The notes: generated by a model not told the origin, from the sequence alone. Shown: positions 27,527 to 36,974, counted from the first letter of the stretch. The stretch is 64,000 bases of DNA from Aerococcus mictus (GCF_003286595.3 NZ_CP132985.1:434001-498000); one strand, 5' to 3'. Made by a program: numbers and translations.

Positions 27527-29284
27527 ATGTTCAATCTATTTTTATTTATCTTGTCGACCTACGGCTATGTCTCATGCTTAGAGAAGCGATTAGCAGTTTC
27601 GCCTTATCTGTCTTGGATCTTAGTGATTGCTGGTCAAAGTTTGACTATTTTTGTCCTGGCCCTGTTGAACTTACTGCAGCCAGCTATGTATCTTATTTAT
27701 TACTTAGGTTTTATCCTATTAGCTGTTTATCTATTTCAGCAAAGTCGCTCTAGCCAGGGAAGTTTCCTTGATCTTTTCCAAAGAAAATTTTCCTGGATTA
27801 GCCTTATTTTTTTATTAACCTTTTTGATTTGGGTGTTTTTTATGAAGGATATGCCCCTTATTTTTTGGGATAATTTTTCCCATTGGGGATTAATTGTTAA
27901 ATTCTTCTTCAATGAACAGCGCCTAGCCACTGATCTAGACAAGATTATCTACTATAGGTCTTATCCACCAGCAGTTTCCTTATACATCAATTATGTGGTT
28001 AATTTTCTGGGTTATAGCGAAGGTCATATGATTATTGGCAATTTCATGGTCAATTTAGCTGCGCTATACGCCTTTTTCACTCCCTTTAATATCAAGAAAA
28101 ATAAAATCATTGGTTTTCTGGTCCTATTTTTAATCGCAGTCTTTTATTTAATGGATGACCACGTTAAAATGTATAATTTGTTAGTGGATAACTTGCTGGC
28201 TTATCTGACTTTGGCTGGCTTCGCTGGTTTATATCACTATCGGGAGAATAGAAAAACTAGTTCGCTAATTGTTATTCTCCTTGCCGGCTTCTTAGGCCTG
28301 GTTAAGGGCAGCGGGATTTTCTTTGCTGTCTTAGTTATTGCTGTTTACTGCTATTATTTGACTAAGTACGACAAGGCTAAAGCGCCCTTTTCTCTAAAAA
28401 AATATTTACCTGTTTTACTGAGTCTACTTCCCTTTGCTATGTGGAAACTCTATGTAAGGTTAATGTATGATACCTCGCAATTTCGCCATAGTGTCCACTT
28501 TGATTGGAGCCAACTACATCTTAAGGCCAAAATTGTGGCTAAATTTATCCTTCAAAGTTTGGACCCCTGGACGCCGTCAACTTGGGGACTGGTTTTGATA
28601 GTAGTCTTAGTTTTAGTGATGCTTTTAGTGACCGCTAGAGAGAAGAATTTGCAGAAGCGGCTAATGATTTTTTCTGGAATTCTTTTTGCTGTGTTGTTTA
28701 TTTACTATTTGTCTACCATGGCCATGTACTTGACCGCTATGCCAATGGATGAAGCAGTCAAATTGGCTCAATTTGACCGTTATACCCTGACTGGGGTTTT
28801 TGTGGGACTAGGAAGTATTAGTCTAGTGGCGATTAAATATTTTGAGAGTCGAGTCGAGGACAAGAGCGATTATTCACTTTATGGCAAGAAGTTTATCTAT
28901 ACTGGACTTATTGGCATTTACTTGATCAGTCTGGCCTATGACTTAGTCGATGCCGCTATTGAAAAGCGAAGTTTCGTGACTGACTCTATTCCCTATGAAT
29001 ATCAAAAAATGGGCATTGATAACCATAATTTAAACAATAAAAAGATCTTAGTATTGGCCAGTGGTAAGTGGAATACCGATAATGCTGGCAATTTGTACCT
29101 CTACACCCCCAATACTCATCTCTATAAGGGCAATCCAGACGTGGTTAAAAAATATGAGCAAATCCTGGTTTTAGATAATAAGGAACAGACCCAGACTTGG
29201 GTCAAGGAATTAACTGGCCAACAATTAGCTCCGGGTTTCTACGATGTCAAGGATGTTGTCAATGAAAAACTTATTCAAAAATAG
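27527..29284 (+). CDS. Multi-membrane GT-C-like protein 1 (paralogue of 32167-33930)
   Basis: A 585-residue polytopic membrane protein with about 12-13 hydrophobic segments. The first large loop carries DNFSHWG (about residues 114-120) and YYRSYPP, and the C-terminal soluble tail contains TPNTHLYKGNPDVVKKYEQ. An acidic residue in the first extracytoplasmic loop is a feature of GT-C glycosyltransferases that use polyprenyl-linked sugars, so such an enzyme is plausible, but I do not recognise the family. A near-identical architecture recurs at 32167-33930, indicating a duplication within this locus. Ribosome site GAGAGGGG before ATG 27527. Confidence 0.6.
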   Translation: MFNLFLFILSTYGYVSCLEKRLAVSPYLSWILVIAGQSLTIFVLALLNLLQPAMYLIYYLGFILLAVYLFQQSRSSQGSFLDLFQRKFSWISLIFLLTFLIWVFFMKDMPLIFWDNFSHWGLIVKFFFNEQRLATDLDKIIYYRSYPPAVSLYINYVVNFLGYSEGHMIIGNFMVNLAALYAFFTPFNIKKNKIIGFLVLFLIAVFYLMDDHVKMYNLLVDNLLAYLTLAGFAGLYHYRENRKTSSLIVILLAGFLGLVKGSGIFFAVLVIAVYCYYLTKYDKAKAPFSLKKYLPVLLSLLPFAMWKLYVRLMYDTSQFRHSVHFDWSQLHLKAKIVAKFILQSLDPWTPSTWGLVLIVVLVLVMLLVTAREKNLQKRLMIFSGILFAVLFIYYLSTMAMYLTAMPMDEAVKLAQFDRYTLTGVFVGLGSISLVAIKYFESRVEDKSDYSLYGKKFIYTGLIGIYLISLAYDLVDAAIEKRSFVTDSIPYEYQKMGIDNHNLNNKKILVLASGKWNTDNAGNLYLYTPNTHLYKGNPDVVKKYEQILVLDNKEQTQTWVKELTGQQLAPGFYDVKDVVNEKLIQK

Positions 29285-29336
29285 GTCTAAAATATTATTA
29301 AGACCATGATGACGAGTGATTGCTGACTTATTGATA

Positions 29337-29345
29337 TGCTATAAT
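29337..29345 (+). promoter_or_regulatory. Extended -10 promoter of the nonulosonate genes
   Basis: TGCTATAAT (TG-extended perfect -10; TATAAT at 29340-29345), 39 nt before ATG 29384. No good -35. Confidence 0.5.
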
Positions 29346-29383
29346 TAATCCTATAAAGATCGATTATATAAAGGAGTCAAGTG

Positions 29384-31018
29384 ATGAATATATTAGCTGT
29401 TATACCAGCACGTGGAGGCTCTAAAGGAATTCCACGCAAGAACGTGAGAATACTTAATGGGCATCCGTTAATCGCTTATGCCATTATGAATGCTCAAAAT
29501 AGCCAATATCAGATGGATGTCTGTGTCTCAACGGATGATGAAGAAATCGCCCGCGTCGCAGAAACTTACCAAGCTGAAGTGGTATGGCGAGGAGAAAATT
29601 TATCAAGTGATGCAGTCACCTTAGATCCAGTAATTTATGATGCTTATCAGAAGATGGAGGCTAAGAAGGGGGTCCATTATGACCTGATTATTACCCTGCA
29701 AGCGACCTCACCGCTCTTACAAATCAAAACCCTTGACCAAGCCATTGAAAAATTGATCAATGATCCGGCTATTGATACCTTGATCAGTGTGGTGAACCAC
29801 CCGCATTTATCTTGGACAGAGGATGATTCTGGCAAGATTATTCCTAATTACAAGGAGCGACTCAATCGCCAATATTTACCAGCTAACTATTCTGAAACTG
29901 GCGCTTTCCTTATTACCCGTGACCATGCCATAGAAGAAAATTCGCGGATAGGGGAAAATTTAGCTGTTTTTCAGGTGCCAGAAGCGGAGTCAACCGACAT
30001 CGACACAGCTCAGGACTGGTGGGTGGTTGAAAATGAAATGAATAAGAAAAATATTCTTATTCGTGTAGAAGGCTATGCCGAAATTGGTTTAGGACATGTC
30101 TACCGTGGCTTAGCCCTAGCTTACGGCTTGATCCATCATAAGGTCCACTTTGTGACTAGTCAGCAATCGAATCTGGCCCAGGAAAAATTAAAGGCCAGTC
30201 ATTTTCCTTACACGGTAATCAATTCTGAAGAGGAAATTCTTGATCTGATCGACGAATATGATGCTGATATTTTAATTAATGATATTTTAGATACGTCTAT
30301 TGATTATATGCAAATGCTCAAACAACGCGACCTGCGTATCATCAATTTTGAAGATATTGGCCCAGGAGCTGACCTCGCTGATGCGGTCATTAACGATCTA
30401 TACGCTCCTCAGAAGAAAGGAAGCCAATATTATTGGGGAAGCCCCTATTACATCATTCGGGATGAATTCTTAATTAATTCTCCTAGTGATTTTCATGAAG
30501 AAGTGAAGAATATTTTTGTCATTTTTGGTGGGGTGGATCCTAATAACCTGACCCAAAAAGTATTGGAGGCTATTCCCTTTGTCGAAAATGCCAAAGACAT
30601 TCAATTTACTATAGTGGTCGGACCTGGCTATCCTTATTTTGAACAAGTGAAGGCCCAGGCGGAAAGTATGCCATACACTATTGAAGTGATTCAAAATGTC
30701 AAAGTTATGTCTGATTATATGAATAAATCGGACATCGCAGTTTCTTCCCAAGGTCGGACCATGTTAGAGTTAGCGGCTATGGGAGTACCAACGATTCTCT
30801 TGGCTCAAAATGAGCGGGAATTGACCCATGAATTTGGATATTTATCCAATGGCTTTATGAACTTAGGTTTAGGTCAGGCCATCGATAGCCAATCCATTGG
30901 GCGGACTTTGAATTGGTTGATTGAAACACCACAAATTCGTCAACAAATGCACCAACAAATGTTAGCCAATGACTTACGTCATGGTTTAGATCGTGTATTA
31001 AAAATTATTTTAGAGTAA
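29384..31018 (+). CDS. Fusion of CMP-nonulosonate cytidylyltransferase (NeuA/PseF) and PseG-like hydrolase
   Basis: A 544-residue two-domain protein. Residues 1-225 are a CMP-sialic-acid-synthetase-type domain with IPARGGSKGIPRKN (7-20), the LQATSPLL and DIDTAQDW motifs. Residues 230-544 resemble PseG, the UDP-sugar hydrolase of pseudaminic acid synthesis, with GLGHVYRGLALA (His of the active site) and VIFGGVDPNNLT. The first half activates a nonulosonic acid with CTP; the second removes UDP from a precursor or acts as a related transferase. It is immediately followed by neuB (10-nt gap). A hydrolysing epimerase (NeuC) or PseB/C/H is not in the window. ATG 29384 fits the AAAGGAG site better than GTG 29381. 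Confidence 0.82.
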   Translation: MNILAVIPARGGSKGIPRKNVRILNGHPLIAYAIMNAQNSQYQMDVCVSTDDEEIARVAETYQAEVVWRGENLSSDAVTLDPVIYDAYQKMEAKKGVHYDLIITLQATSPLLQIKTLDQAIEKLINDPAIDTLISVVNHPHLSWTEDDSGKIIPNYKERLNRQYLPANYSETGAFLITRDHAIEENSRIGENLAVFQVPEAESTDIDTAQDWWVVENEMNKKNILIRVEGYAEIGLGHVYRGLALAYGLIHHKVHFVTSQQSNLAQEKLKASHFPYTVINSEEEILDLIDEYDADILINDILDTSIDYMQMLKQRDLRIINFEDIGPGADLADAVINDLYAPQKKGSQYYWGSPYYIIRDEFLINSPSDFHEEVKNIFVIFGGVDPNNLTQKVLEAIPFVENAKDIQFTIVVGPGYPYFEQVKAQAESMPYTIEVIQNVKVMSDYMNKSDIAVSSQGRTMLELAAMGVPTILLAQNERELTHEFGYLSNGFMNLGLGQAIDSQSIGRTLNWLIETPQIRQQMHQQMLANDLRHGLDRVLKIILE

Positions 31019-31028
31019 GGAGATTAAA

Positions 31029-32093
31029 ATGGGGATTCATGAAGTATTAAAAGAACAGGGTTACTATGTAATCGGAGAAATCGGAGTCAATTACTATGAT
31101 ATTGCCAAAGAAAACGGCACGACTCCAATGGAAGCAGCTAAGTTAATGATTGATAAGGCAAAAGAGTCAGGGATGGATGCGGTCAAGTTTCAAACCTATA
31201 AGGCCGAAACCATTGCCTCAAAATTCTCACCTTCCTATTGGGATACCAGTGAAGAAGCGACAACCTCACAATATGAGCTTTTCAAAAAATTTGATTCTTT
31301 TGGCTATGATGAATATAAGGAGTTAGCTGACTACTGTAAACAAGTAGGGATTGAATTCTTCTCAACGGCTTTTGACTTTGAGTCAGCGGATTACCTATAT
31401 GACCTGATGGATATTTATAAAATTTCTTCATCAGATTTATCCAACCTGCCTTTTATTAAATACCAAGCAGAAAAAGGAAAAACTATCCTCTTATCAACCG
31501 GTGCCTCAAGCATGGATGAAATTCATCAAGCCGTTGAAACCATTGAATCCACTGGCAATAAGGATATTGTCATTATGCACTGTGTCTTAGAGTACCCAAC
31601 CCCCTTTGAAGACGCTAACCTAAACGTTATTTCCAGTCTGATTAAGGAATTTCCTGACTATGTGATCGGCTACTCTGACCATACCCGTCCTGATCCACAA
31701 ATGGATGTCGTCAAAACGGCTGTGGCCTTAGGGGCTAAAGTTATCGAGAAACACTATACTTTAGACAAAACCTTGCCAGGTAATGACCATTACCATGCCA
31801 TGGACCCTGAAGACATGAAAATCTTGAAAGAAGGCCTCGAATTCCAAATGAAGGTAAGAGGGCAAGCGGTTGCTGACTTAGAGGCTCAAGCAGCGGCTCG
31901 GAAAAACGCACGACGTTCTATCGTTCTTACCCAAGATGTCAAGGCAGGTACAGCCTTAACTGAAGACATGCTAACCTTTAAACGCCCTGGTACAGGAATT
32001 GCCCCTGGAAAGGTGAAGGAAATTATTGGAAGAAAGGTTAACCAAGATCTTGCTGAAGATACGACTTTAATGGAAGATATGTTAGAAAAATAG
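31029..32093 (+). CDS. neuB: N-acylneuraminate / nonulosonate synthase (NeuB family)
   Basis: A 354-residue enzyme that condenses phosphoenolpyruvate with an N-acyl amino sugar to give a nine-carbon nonulosonic acid. N-terminal TIM barrel with GEIGVNY (about residues 17-23), DAVKFQTYKAETI (about 50-62), STGASSMDEI and IEKHYTLDKTLPGNDH (metal/PEP-binding, about 237-252), followed by a C-terminal SAF (antifreeze-like) domain (about 285-350). It forms an operon with the upstream fusion gene. Motifs do not decide between sialic, legionaminic and pseudaminic acid. Confidence 0.9.
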   Translation: MGIHEVLKEQGYYVIGEIGVNYYDIAKENGTTPMEAAKLMIDKAKESGMDAVKFQTYKAETIASKFSPSYWDTSEEATTSQYELFKKFDSFGYDEYKELADYCKQVGIEFFSTAFDFESADYLYDLMDIYKISSSDLSNLPFIKYQAEKGKTILLSTGASSMDEIHQAVETIESTGNKDIVIMHCVLEYPTPFEDANLNVISSLIKEFPDYVIGYSDHTRPDPQMDVVKTAVALGAKVIEKHYTLDKTLPGNDHYHAMDPEDMKILKEGLEFQMKVRGQAVADLEAQAAARKNARRSIVLTQDVKAGTALTEDMLTFKRPGTGIAPGKVKEIIGRKVNQDLAEDTTLMEDMLEK

Positions 32094-32110
32094 TATACAT
32101 GGTGATTGAT

Positions 32111-32153
32111 AACCTAGGGTTTATGCTAAGGCATGACTTTAGGTTTTTTGTTA
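32111..32153 (+). terminator. Probable terminator after neuB
   Basis: AACCTA / TAGGTT outer stem enclosing TATGC / GCATG, followed by TTTTTT. Confidence 0.6.
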
Positions 32154-32166
32154 ATAGAGGAAAAGT

Positions 32167-33930
32167 ATGGTTCAATTCATTTTATTTACACTATCAACTT
32201 TTGGTTATGTTGCTGGCTCCATCCGATTTTTAAAGCTTAATAAATATTTTTCCTGGATTTTGGTCATGATCTCCCAAAGTCTTTTCTTATATTTAGCGGC
32301 CTTGGCGAACTTATTGCTGCCTGCTTTGTGGGTGACTTATTTATTAGGCTTTTTCTTGCTCATTTTGATAAGCATTGATTATTGGAAAAATTCTCGTGGA
32401 AAGGGAAATTTTATAAGGCTATTTTTTTCACAGGTCAGACAAGGGATTGCCTTTCCTGAAATTATTGTCTTAGCGACGATTTTAGGTTGGTTTCTTGTTA
32501 TGAAGGGAATGCCCCTGATTCATTTTGATAATTATTCGCATTGGGGCTTGGTGGTCAAATACTTGTTTACGGAGCTCCATTTACCGACAGATATTGACCA
32601 GCTGATTTATTATCGGTCCTATCCACCAGCTACTTCCCTTTATATTAGTTATTTTATTTATTTCTGTGGCTATAGCCAAGCCAAGATGATCATGGGTTTC
32701 TTTCTCTTTAATATGGCTTGTCTTTATTCTTTTTTTGGCATTCTGACCAAACCTGCCAATCGATTAAATGCGGCCTTAATTGCTTTATTGTGGGGAATGT
32801 TTTTTATCTTAGACAATTCAGTCAAGATGAATAATTTATTAGTCGACAATCTCTTGGCCTATTTAACCCTAGCGGCTGGTATTTATGCTTTTCGCTATCG
32901 AAAACACTTAGGCTATTTAATCACCGGGACGTTATTGTTTATAAGTATGATCAACCTGACTAAGGATAGCGGTTTATTCTTCAGCTTGCTTATTGTTTTA
33001 TATGTGACTTACTTAATCATTAGTAATCAAACTTTAGCCAGAAAGGACAAGCTCAAGGCCTTTGCTATTCTACTTCCTGGCGCCTTTTTATCGAAGCTAA
33101 CTTGGTCCTTCTATGTAAAATTGAATTATGACCTATCGGGCTTTAAGCATAGTAGCCATTTTAACCAAGAGAGCCTTGAATTAGTCAAGCACATTGGAAA
33201 AAGCTATTTAATCAAGCTATTAGATCCATTAATTCCTGCAACTGCTGGGATTATATTAGCCTTTACTCTCTTAGTGATTCTTAGCTTATCTTGTCTCTTG
33301 ACTAAAAAACACCTCCTTACCATGAAAAACCTGTGTTTAGCCATGGGGCTTACTTATATCATTTATTTCCTGGGAGTCTTTTTTATGTACGTGACCTCCA
33401 TGCCCAAAGATGAAGCCCTGCGCCTCGCTCAATTTGACCGTTATGCCATGACCATCGCCTATGTCTTACTCGGAACAGTTTTTTTAGTTGGGGTTTACTA
33501 TTTTGATAAGGTTTTTCAAAGGGGAGCGAGTGACTCGCATTTCATCAATATAGTGACTTTATTCATAATGGTGATTTACCTGGCGGGACTGGGCTCTGAT
33601 TGGTTAATTGCTGAACACGAGACCATTGCCTTTAAAGAACGCTCGATCCCATACCAGTATGAAAAACTTGGCTTAGAGCAGATGACCTTAAACGATTCAC
33701 GAATCCTTGTTTTTACCTCCGGAGGCTGGAAAACAGATTTTGCCGGTCGTTATTATTTATATACGCCAAACACCAAAATTTATAACGGGGACCCAGCCAT
33801 GCTGAAAGATTATGATAAAGTATTGGTTCTTGATGAACTCCCGCAAACCAAAAAGTGGGAGAAAGAACTAACTAATAAAGAATGGCCTGTTGGTTTGTAT
33901 ACAGTTGATCGTTTTCTTAATGGTAATTAA
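32167..33930 (+). CDS. Multi-membrane GT-C-like protein 2 (paralogue of 27527-29284)
   Basis: A 587-residue polytopic protein sharing the layout of the 27.5-kb gene: first-loop DNYSHWG (about residues 120-126), YYRSYPPATSLYI, KMNNLLVDNLLAYLTLA, MPKDEALRLAQFDRY and the tail with YTPNTKIYNGDP. The shared conserved loop residues argue for retained catalytic function and a common substrate type, for example a polyprenyl-linked sugar. The two copies flank the neuA-pseG/neuB pair. The exact role is unknown. Confidence 0.6.
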   Translation: MVQFILFTLSTFGYVAGSIRFLKLNKYFSWILVMISQSLFLYLAALANLLLPALWVTYLLGFFLLILISIDYWKNSRGKGNFIRLFFSQVRQGIAFPEIIVLATILGWFLVMKGMPLIHFDNYSHWGLVVKYLFTELHLPTDIDQLIYYRSYPPATSLYISYFIYFCGYSQAKMIMGFFLFNMACLYSFFGILTKPANRLNAALIALLWGMFFILDNSVKMNNLLVDNLLAYLTLAAGIYAFRYRKHLGYLITGTLLFISMINLTKDSGLFFSLLIVLYVTYLIISNQTLARKDKLKAFAILLPGAFLSKLTWSFYVKLNYDLSGFKHSSHFNQESLELVKHIGKSYLIKLLDPLIPATAGIILAFTLLVILSLSCLLTKKHLLTMKNLCLAMGLTYIIYFLGVFFMYVTSMPKDEALRLAQFDRYAMTIAYVLLGTVFLVGVYYFDKVFQRGASDSHFINIVTLFIMVIYLAGLGSDWLIAEHETIAFKERSIPYQYEKLGLEQMTLNDSRILVFTSGGWKTDFAGRYYLYTPNTKIYNGDPAMLKDYDKVLVLDELPQTKKWEKELTNKEWPVGLYTVDRFLNGN

Positions 33931-33994
33931 CTTTTAAAGTTATTGTAAGAATCAGTCAAATTCCTATAAAATCAGCTTTTCCCTTGATCAGATA

Positions 33995-34003
33995 TGATAT
34001 AAT
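33995..34003 (+). promoter_or_regulatory. Extended -10 promoter before the GT2 genes
   Basis: TGATATAAT (TG-extended; TATAAT at 33998-34003), 44 nt before ATG 34048. Confidence 0.45.
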
Positions 34004-34047
34004 TCATCTGTTACTAAAGCGTCAGGAAATGGAGTAATAGAAAAATT

Positions 34048-35004
34048 ATGTTATTAAGTGTAATTATTCCAGCTTATAATGTCGAAAGTACCTTGCAACG
34101 TGCGGTCGATAGTGTCTTAAGACAAAGCATGAAGGATTTTGAAGTGATCATTGTGGATGATGGTTCTACTGATGGAACAGGTCCACTTTGTGACGCTATC
34201 CAGTTACAAGACCAACGGATAAGGGTTATTCACCAAGCCAACGGGGGCTTATCTGCAGCCCGAAATACAGGCATTGATCAAGCCCAAGGGGATTATTTGG
34301 CCTTTCTTGATTCTGATGATGAATATGTTAATGATATTTTTTCCTTATTTTATCGGGCCTATCAAGAATACCAAATGGACTTATTCATATTTAATTTTGA
34401 ACGGGTTTCTGGTGACCAAGTTACCCCTAAGAATGCCATCCGTCAGCAAATATTTAAGAGCCAGGAAGCGGTAAGGGTCCTCCACCAATATAATGGTTTA
34501 GATTTCTATGCTTGGAATAAGATCTGGCACCATTCCCTCTTTGATGAGATGAGATACCCTCTGGATACCCTCTATGAAGATATGTATGTGAGTTATCTGG
34601 GGGCAAAGCAGGCCAACTGTGTGATTACTACAGATAAGGTTGGCTTAAGATATTACGACAATCCTCTAGGGATCACTGCCCAAGCCTTTTCTCCGGGACA
34701 GTTTGATAATGTCACTGAAAGGGTAAAGATCCTTGATGATGTACTCATTCATTTCCCTGAATTAGCTCAGGGGGCAGCTCGACGTTTATTTGATAGTTTT
34801 ATAATCGTGGCTTACCAACTTTCCCAGTGCGAAGATAAGGAAATGAAGAAAAAATACCAGGGTCGCTTACTTGAGATCCTGAAGCAATACCAGCCCTATT
34901 TTAAGGATAATGAGGAAATTTCCTGGCAAAAACGACTGGCCTGGTCGCTCTATCAAGTATCACCAAGTCTGTATCGCCATTTATATCGGATGTATTTAAG
35001 TTAA
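34048..35004 (+). CDS. GT2 glycosyltransferase a
   Basis: A 318-residue cytoplasmic/membrane-associated family 2 transferase. GT-A motifs: LSVIIPAYNVESTLQRAVDS at the N terminus, VIIVDDGSTDGTG (about residues 34-46), NGGLSAARNTG and LAFLDSDDEY (DxD-like metal site, about 88-97). The C-terminal part lacks strong membrane helices. It is a paralogue of 35843-36802 (same length, same C-terminal ISWQKRLAW-type ending). The sugar donor cannot be read. First of three consecutive GT2 genes. Confidence 0.85.
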   Translation: MLLSVIIPAYNVESTLQRAVDSVLRQSMKDFEVIIVDDGSTDGTGPLCDAIQLQDQRIRVIHQANGGLSAARNTGIDQAQGDYLAFLDSDDEYVNDIFSLFYRAYQEYQMDLFIFNFERVSGDQVTPKNAIRQQIFKSQEAVRVLHQYNGLDFYAWNKIWHHSLFDEMRYPLDTLYEDMYVSYLGAKQANCVITTDKVGLRYYDNPLGITAQAFSPGQFDNVTERVKILDDVLIHFPELAQGAARRLFDSFIIVAYQLSQCEDKEMKKKYQGRLLEILKQYQPYFKDNEEISWQKRLAWSLYQVSPSLYRHLYRMYLS

Positions 35005-35019
35005 GGGAGGAAGAAAGCA

Positions 35020-35835
35020 GTGAATTTTACAGTGCTGATGTCTTTATATCATAAGGAAAACCCGACTTATTTACGGCAATGCTTGGATAGCTTGGTCAAG
35101 CAAAGCCTGCCAGCTGAAGAAATATTAATTATTAAAGACGGCCCCTTAACTGAGGAACTTGACGCTATCCTCAACGACTTTCAAAAGCAATATCCCAAGC
35201 AAACCACCATTCAAGCTTATCCCGAAAACCGCGGCCTGGGTTTGGCCTTACAAGATGGCGTTCAATTGGCCCGTAATGAATGGATTGCCCGCATGGATAC
35301 TGATGATATTTGCCGGACGGATCGTTTCGAAAAACAAATCAATTATCTTAAAGAACATCCTGAGGTCGAGCTATTGGGAAGCGATGTCTTTGAATTTGAC
35401 CAGTCGCCAAAGGAACCGACTGCCAGAAAAGTCGTGCCCCACAGCTACCAAGATATCCTAGGATATGCTAAGCGGCGTAATCCCTTCAACCATATGACAG
35501 TGATCTATAAAAAATCAGCTGTCCTAAAAGCCGGCAATTATCAGCCGTTAAAAGGCTATGAAGATTATTATTTATGGGTAAGAATGTTAAAAAATGACGT
35601 TAAGGCTGCCAATTTAGCCGATACCCTAGTTTATGCGCGTGCAGACCAGAATATGTTTAAAAGACGGGGCGGCTGGGACTATTTTATCGATGGCAGTAAG
35701 GCCTACCAAAAAATCTACCAGGTTGGCCTGGCCAGTCCACTTGATTGGCTAATTCGCATGGGCGGGCAGGCGGTATTTAATCTAGTCCCTAATTCCCTAC
35801 GCCAAAACCTCTACAAGAAAATACTTAGAAAGTAG
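35020..35835 (+). CDS. GT2 glycosyltransferase b
   Basis: A 271-residue family 2 transferase with FTVLMSLYHKENPTYLRQCL, IKDGPLTEELD, NRGLGLALQDGV and ARMDTDDI (metal site at about residues 89-96). This is the subgroup often seen in capsule loci (WcaA/Cps-type). GTG 35020 is the start, preceded by AGGGAGGAAG; no in-frame ATG is nearer. It sits 15 nt after GT2a and 7 nt before GT2c. Confidence 0.85.
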   Translation: MNFTVLMSLYHKENPTYLRQCLDSLVKQSLPAEEILIIKDGPLTEELDAILNDFQKQYPKQTTIQAYPENRGLGLALQDGVQLARNEWIARMDTDDICRTDRFEKQINYLKEHPEVELLGSDVFEFDQSPKEPTARKVVPHSYQDILGYAKRRNPFNHMTVIYKKSAVLKAGNYQPLKGYEDYYLWVRMLKNDVKAANLADTLVYARADQNMFKRRGGWDYFIDGSKAYQKIYQVGLASPLDWLIRMGGQAVFNLVPNSLRQNLYKKILRK

Positions 35836-35842
35836 GTTTCTG

Positions 35843-36802
35843 ATGTTAATCTCGGTCATTATTCCGGTTTATAAAGTCGAAAAAACACTAGAGAGAGCGG
35901 TAAACAGTGTCTTAGATCAAAGCTATCCGCATTTGGAAATTATTCTGGTGGATGATGGCTCTCCTGACAAGAGTGGGGATATTGCTGACCAGTTAGCTAA
36001 AAAAGACCCCCGTATCCAGGTGATCCACCAAGCTAATAAAGGCTTATCGGGAGCAAGAAATACCGGTATCGCAGTAGCTAGCGGAGACTATCTGGCATTT
36101 TTGGATAGTGATGACTGCTATGAACTTGACCTATTTGAACACTTTATGGCTAGTTATCAGGAAGAAGGTCCCGATTTATTTATTTTTAATGTCAAACGCA
36201 TTGGAGTAAAATCCCAAACGGTAAAAGATTCAAAAGAGATGCTTTTGACCTCTAGCCAAGCAGGGATCGAAGCCATGCTAGATTATTCCGGGATCGATTT
36301 TTATGCTTGGAATAAGGTATACGCCAGACAGCTTTTCCGTGATGTCCGTTTTCCTGAAGGTAAATTGTATGAAGATACAGCAGTATCCTATGCGACTATG
36401 AAAAGGGCGACCAGGATCATGATGACTTCTTATGTAGGGATTAATTATTATGAGAACGAGGAAAGTATTGTGGCTCAGTCATTTAATCCTAAGCAAATGG
36501 ACAATGTGACGGAAAGGGCGCGCATGTTAGATGATGTTCAGGTCAACTTTCCAGACCTTACTGCTAAGGCAGGAGCGCGCCTATTTGATGGCCTCCTATC
36601 TACAGCCTATAAAATGGCCCAAGTCAGTCCCTTCAAGCAAGCAGGAAGTTCTTATCGGGACCTATTAGAAATTGTCAATCACTACCGTCCTTATTTTGAA
36701 GGAAATGAGGAAATTGACTGGAAAAAGCGCTTAGCTTGGCAATTATTCCGCCTAAATCCCAAACTTTATGCTAGAATGTATCAGTGGTACTTAGGAAAGT
36801 AA
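35843..36802 (+). CDS. GT2 glycosyltransferase c
   Basis: A 319-residue family 2 transferase with ISVIIPVYKVEKTLERAVNS, IILVDDGSPDKSG, NKGLSGARNTG and LAFLDSDDCY. Clear paralogue of GT2a (34048-35004): both share DFYAWNK, YEDM/YEDT and QMDNVTERARMLDDVQ-like stretches, indicating duplication around GT2b. Last protein gene before the tRNA-Arg. Confidence 0.85.
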   Translation: MLISVIIPVYKVEKTLERAVNSVLDQSYPHLEIILVDDGSPDKSGDIADQLAKKDPRIQVIHQANKGLSGARNTGIAVASGDYLAFLDSDDCYELDLFEHFMASYQEEGPDLFIFNVKRIGVKSQTVKDSKEMLLTSSQAGIEAMLDYSGIDFYAWNKVYARQLFRDVRFPEGKLYEDTAVSYATMKRATRIMMTSYVGINYYENEESIVAQSFNPKQMDNVTERARMLDDVQVNFPDLTAKAGARLFDGLLSTAYKMAQVSPFKQAGSSYRDLLEIVNHYRPYFEGNEEIDWKKRLAWQLFRLNPKLYARMYQWYLGK

Positions 36803-36839
36803 TTTTCTAAGTAGCCACTCGATATGATTGATTCAATTT

Positions 36840-36912
36840 GCCCTCGTAGCTCAGTGGATAGAGCAATCGTTTCCTAAACGATGTGTCGGAAGTTCGATTC
36901 TTCTCGGGGGTG
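36840..36912 (+). tRNA. tRNA-Arg (anticodon CCT)
   Basis: A full cloverleaf can be drawn: acceptor GCCCTCG / CGGGGGT (G1-U72 wobble), D-arm GCTC...GAGC, anticodon stem ATCGT / ACGAT with loop TTCCTAA (anticodon CCT, reads AGG), T-arm GGAAG-TTCGATT-CTTCT. Discriminator G at 36912. The 3' CCA is not encoded. It lies between two glycosyltransferase genes in an otherwise protein-coding locus. Confidence 0.93.
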
Positions 36913-36974
36913 TTTTATTATAGGCAAAAAGGTCGTTGTTATCTGCTATAGGTAGTTAATAAGGAGATTAGAAC

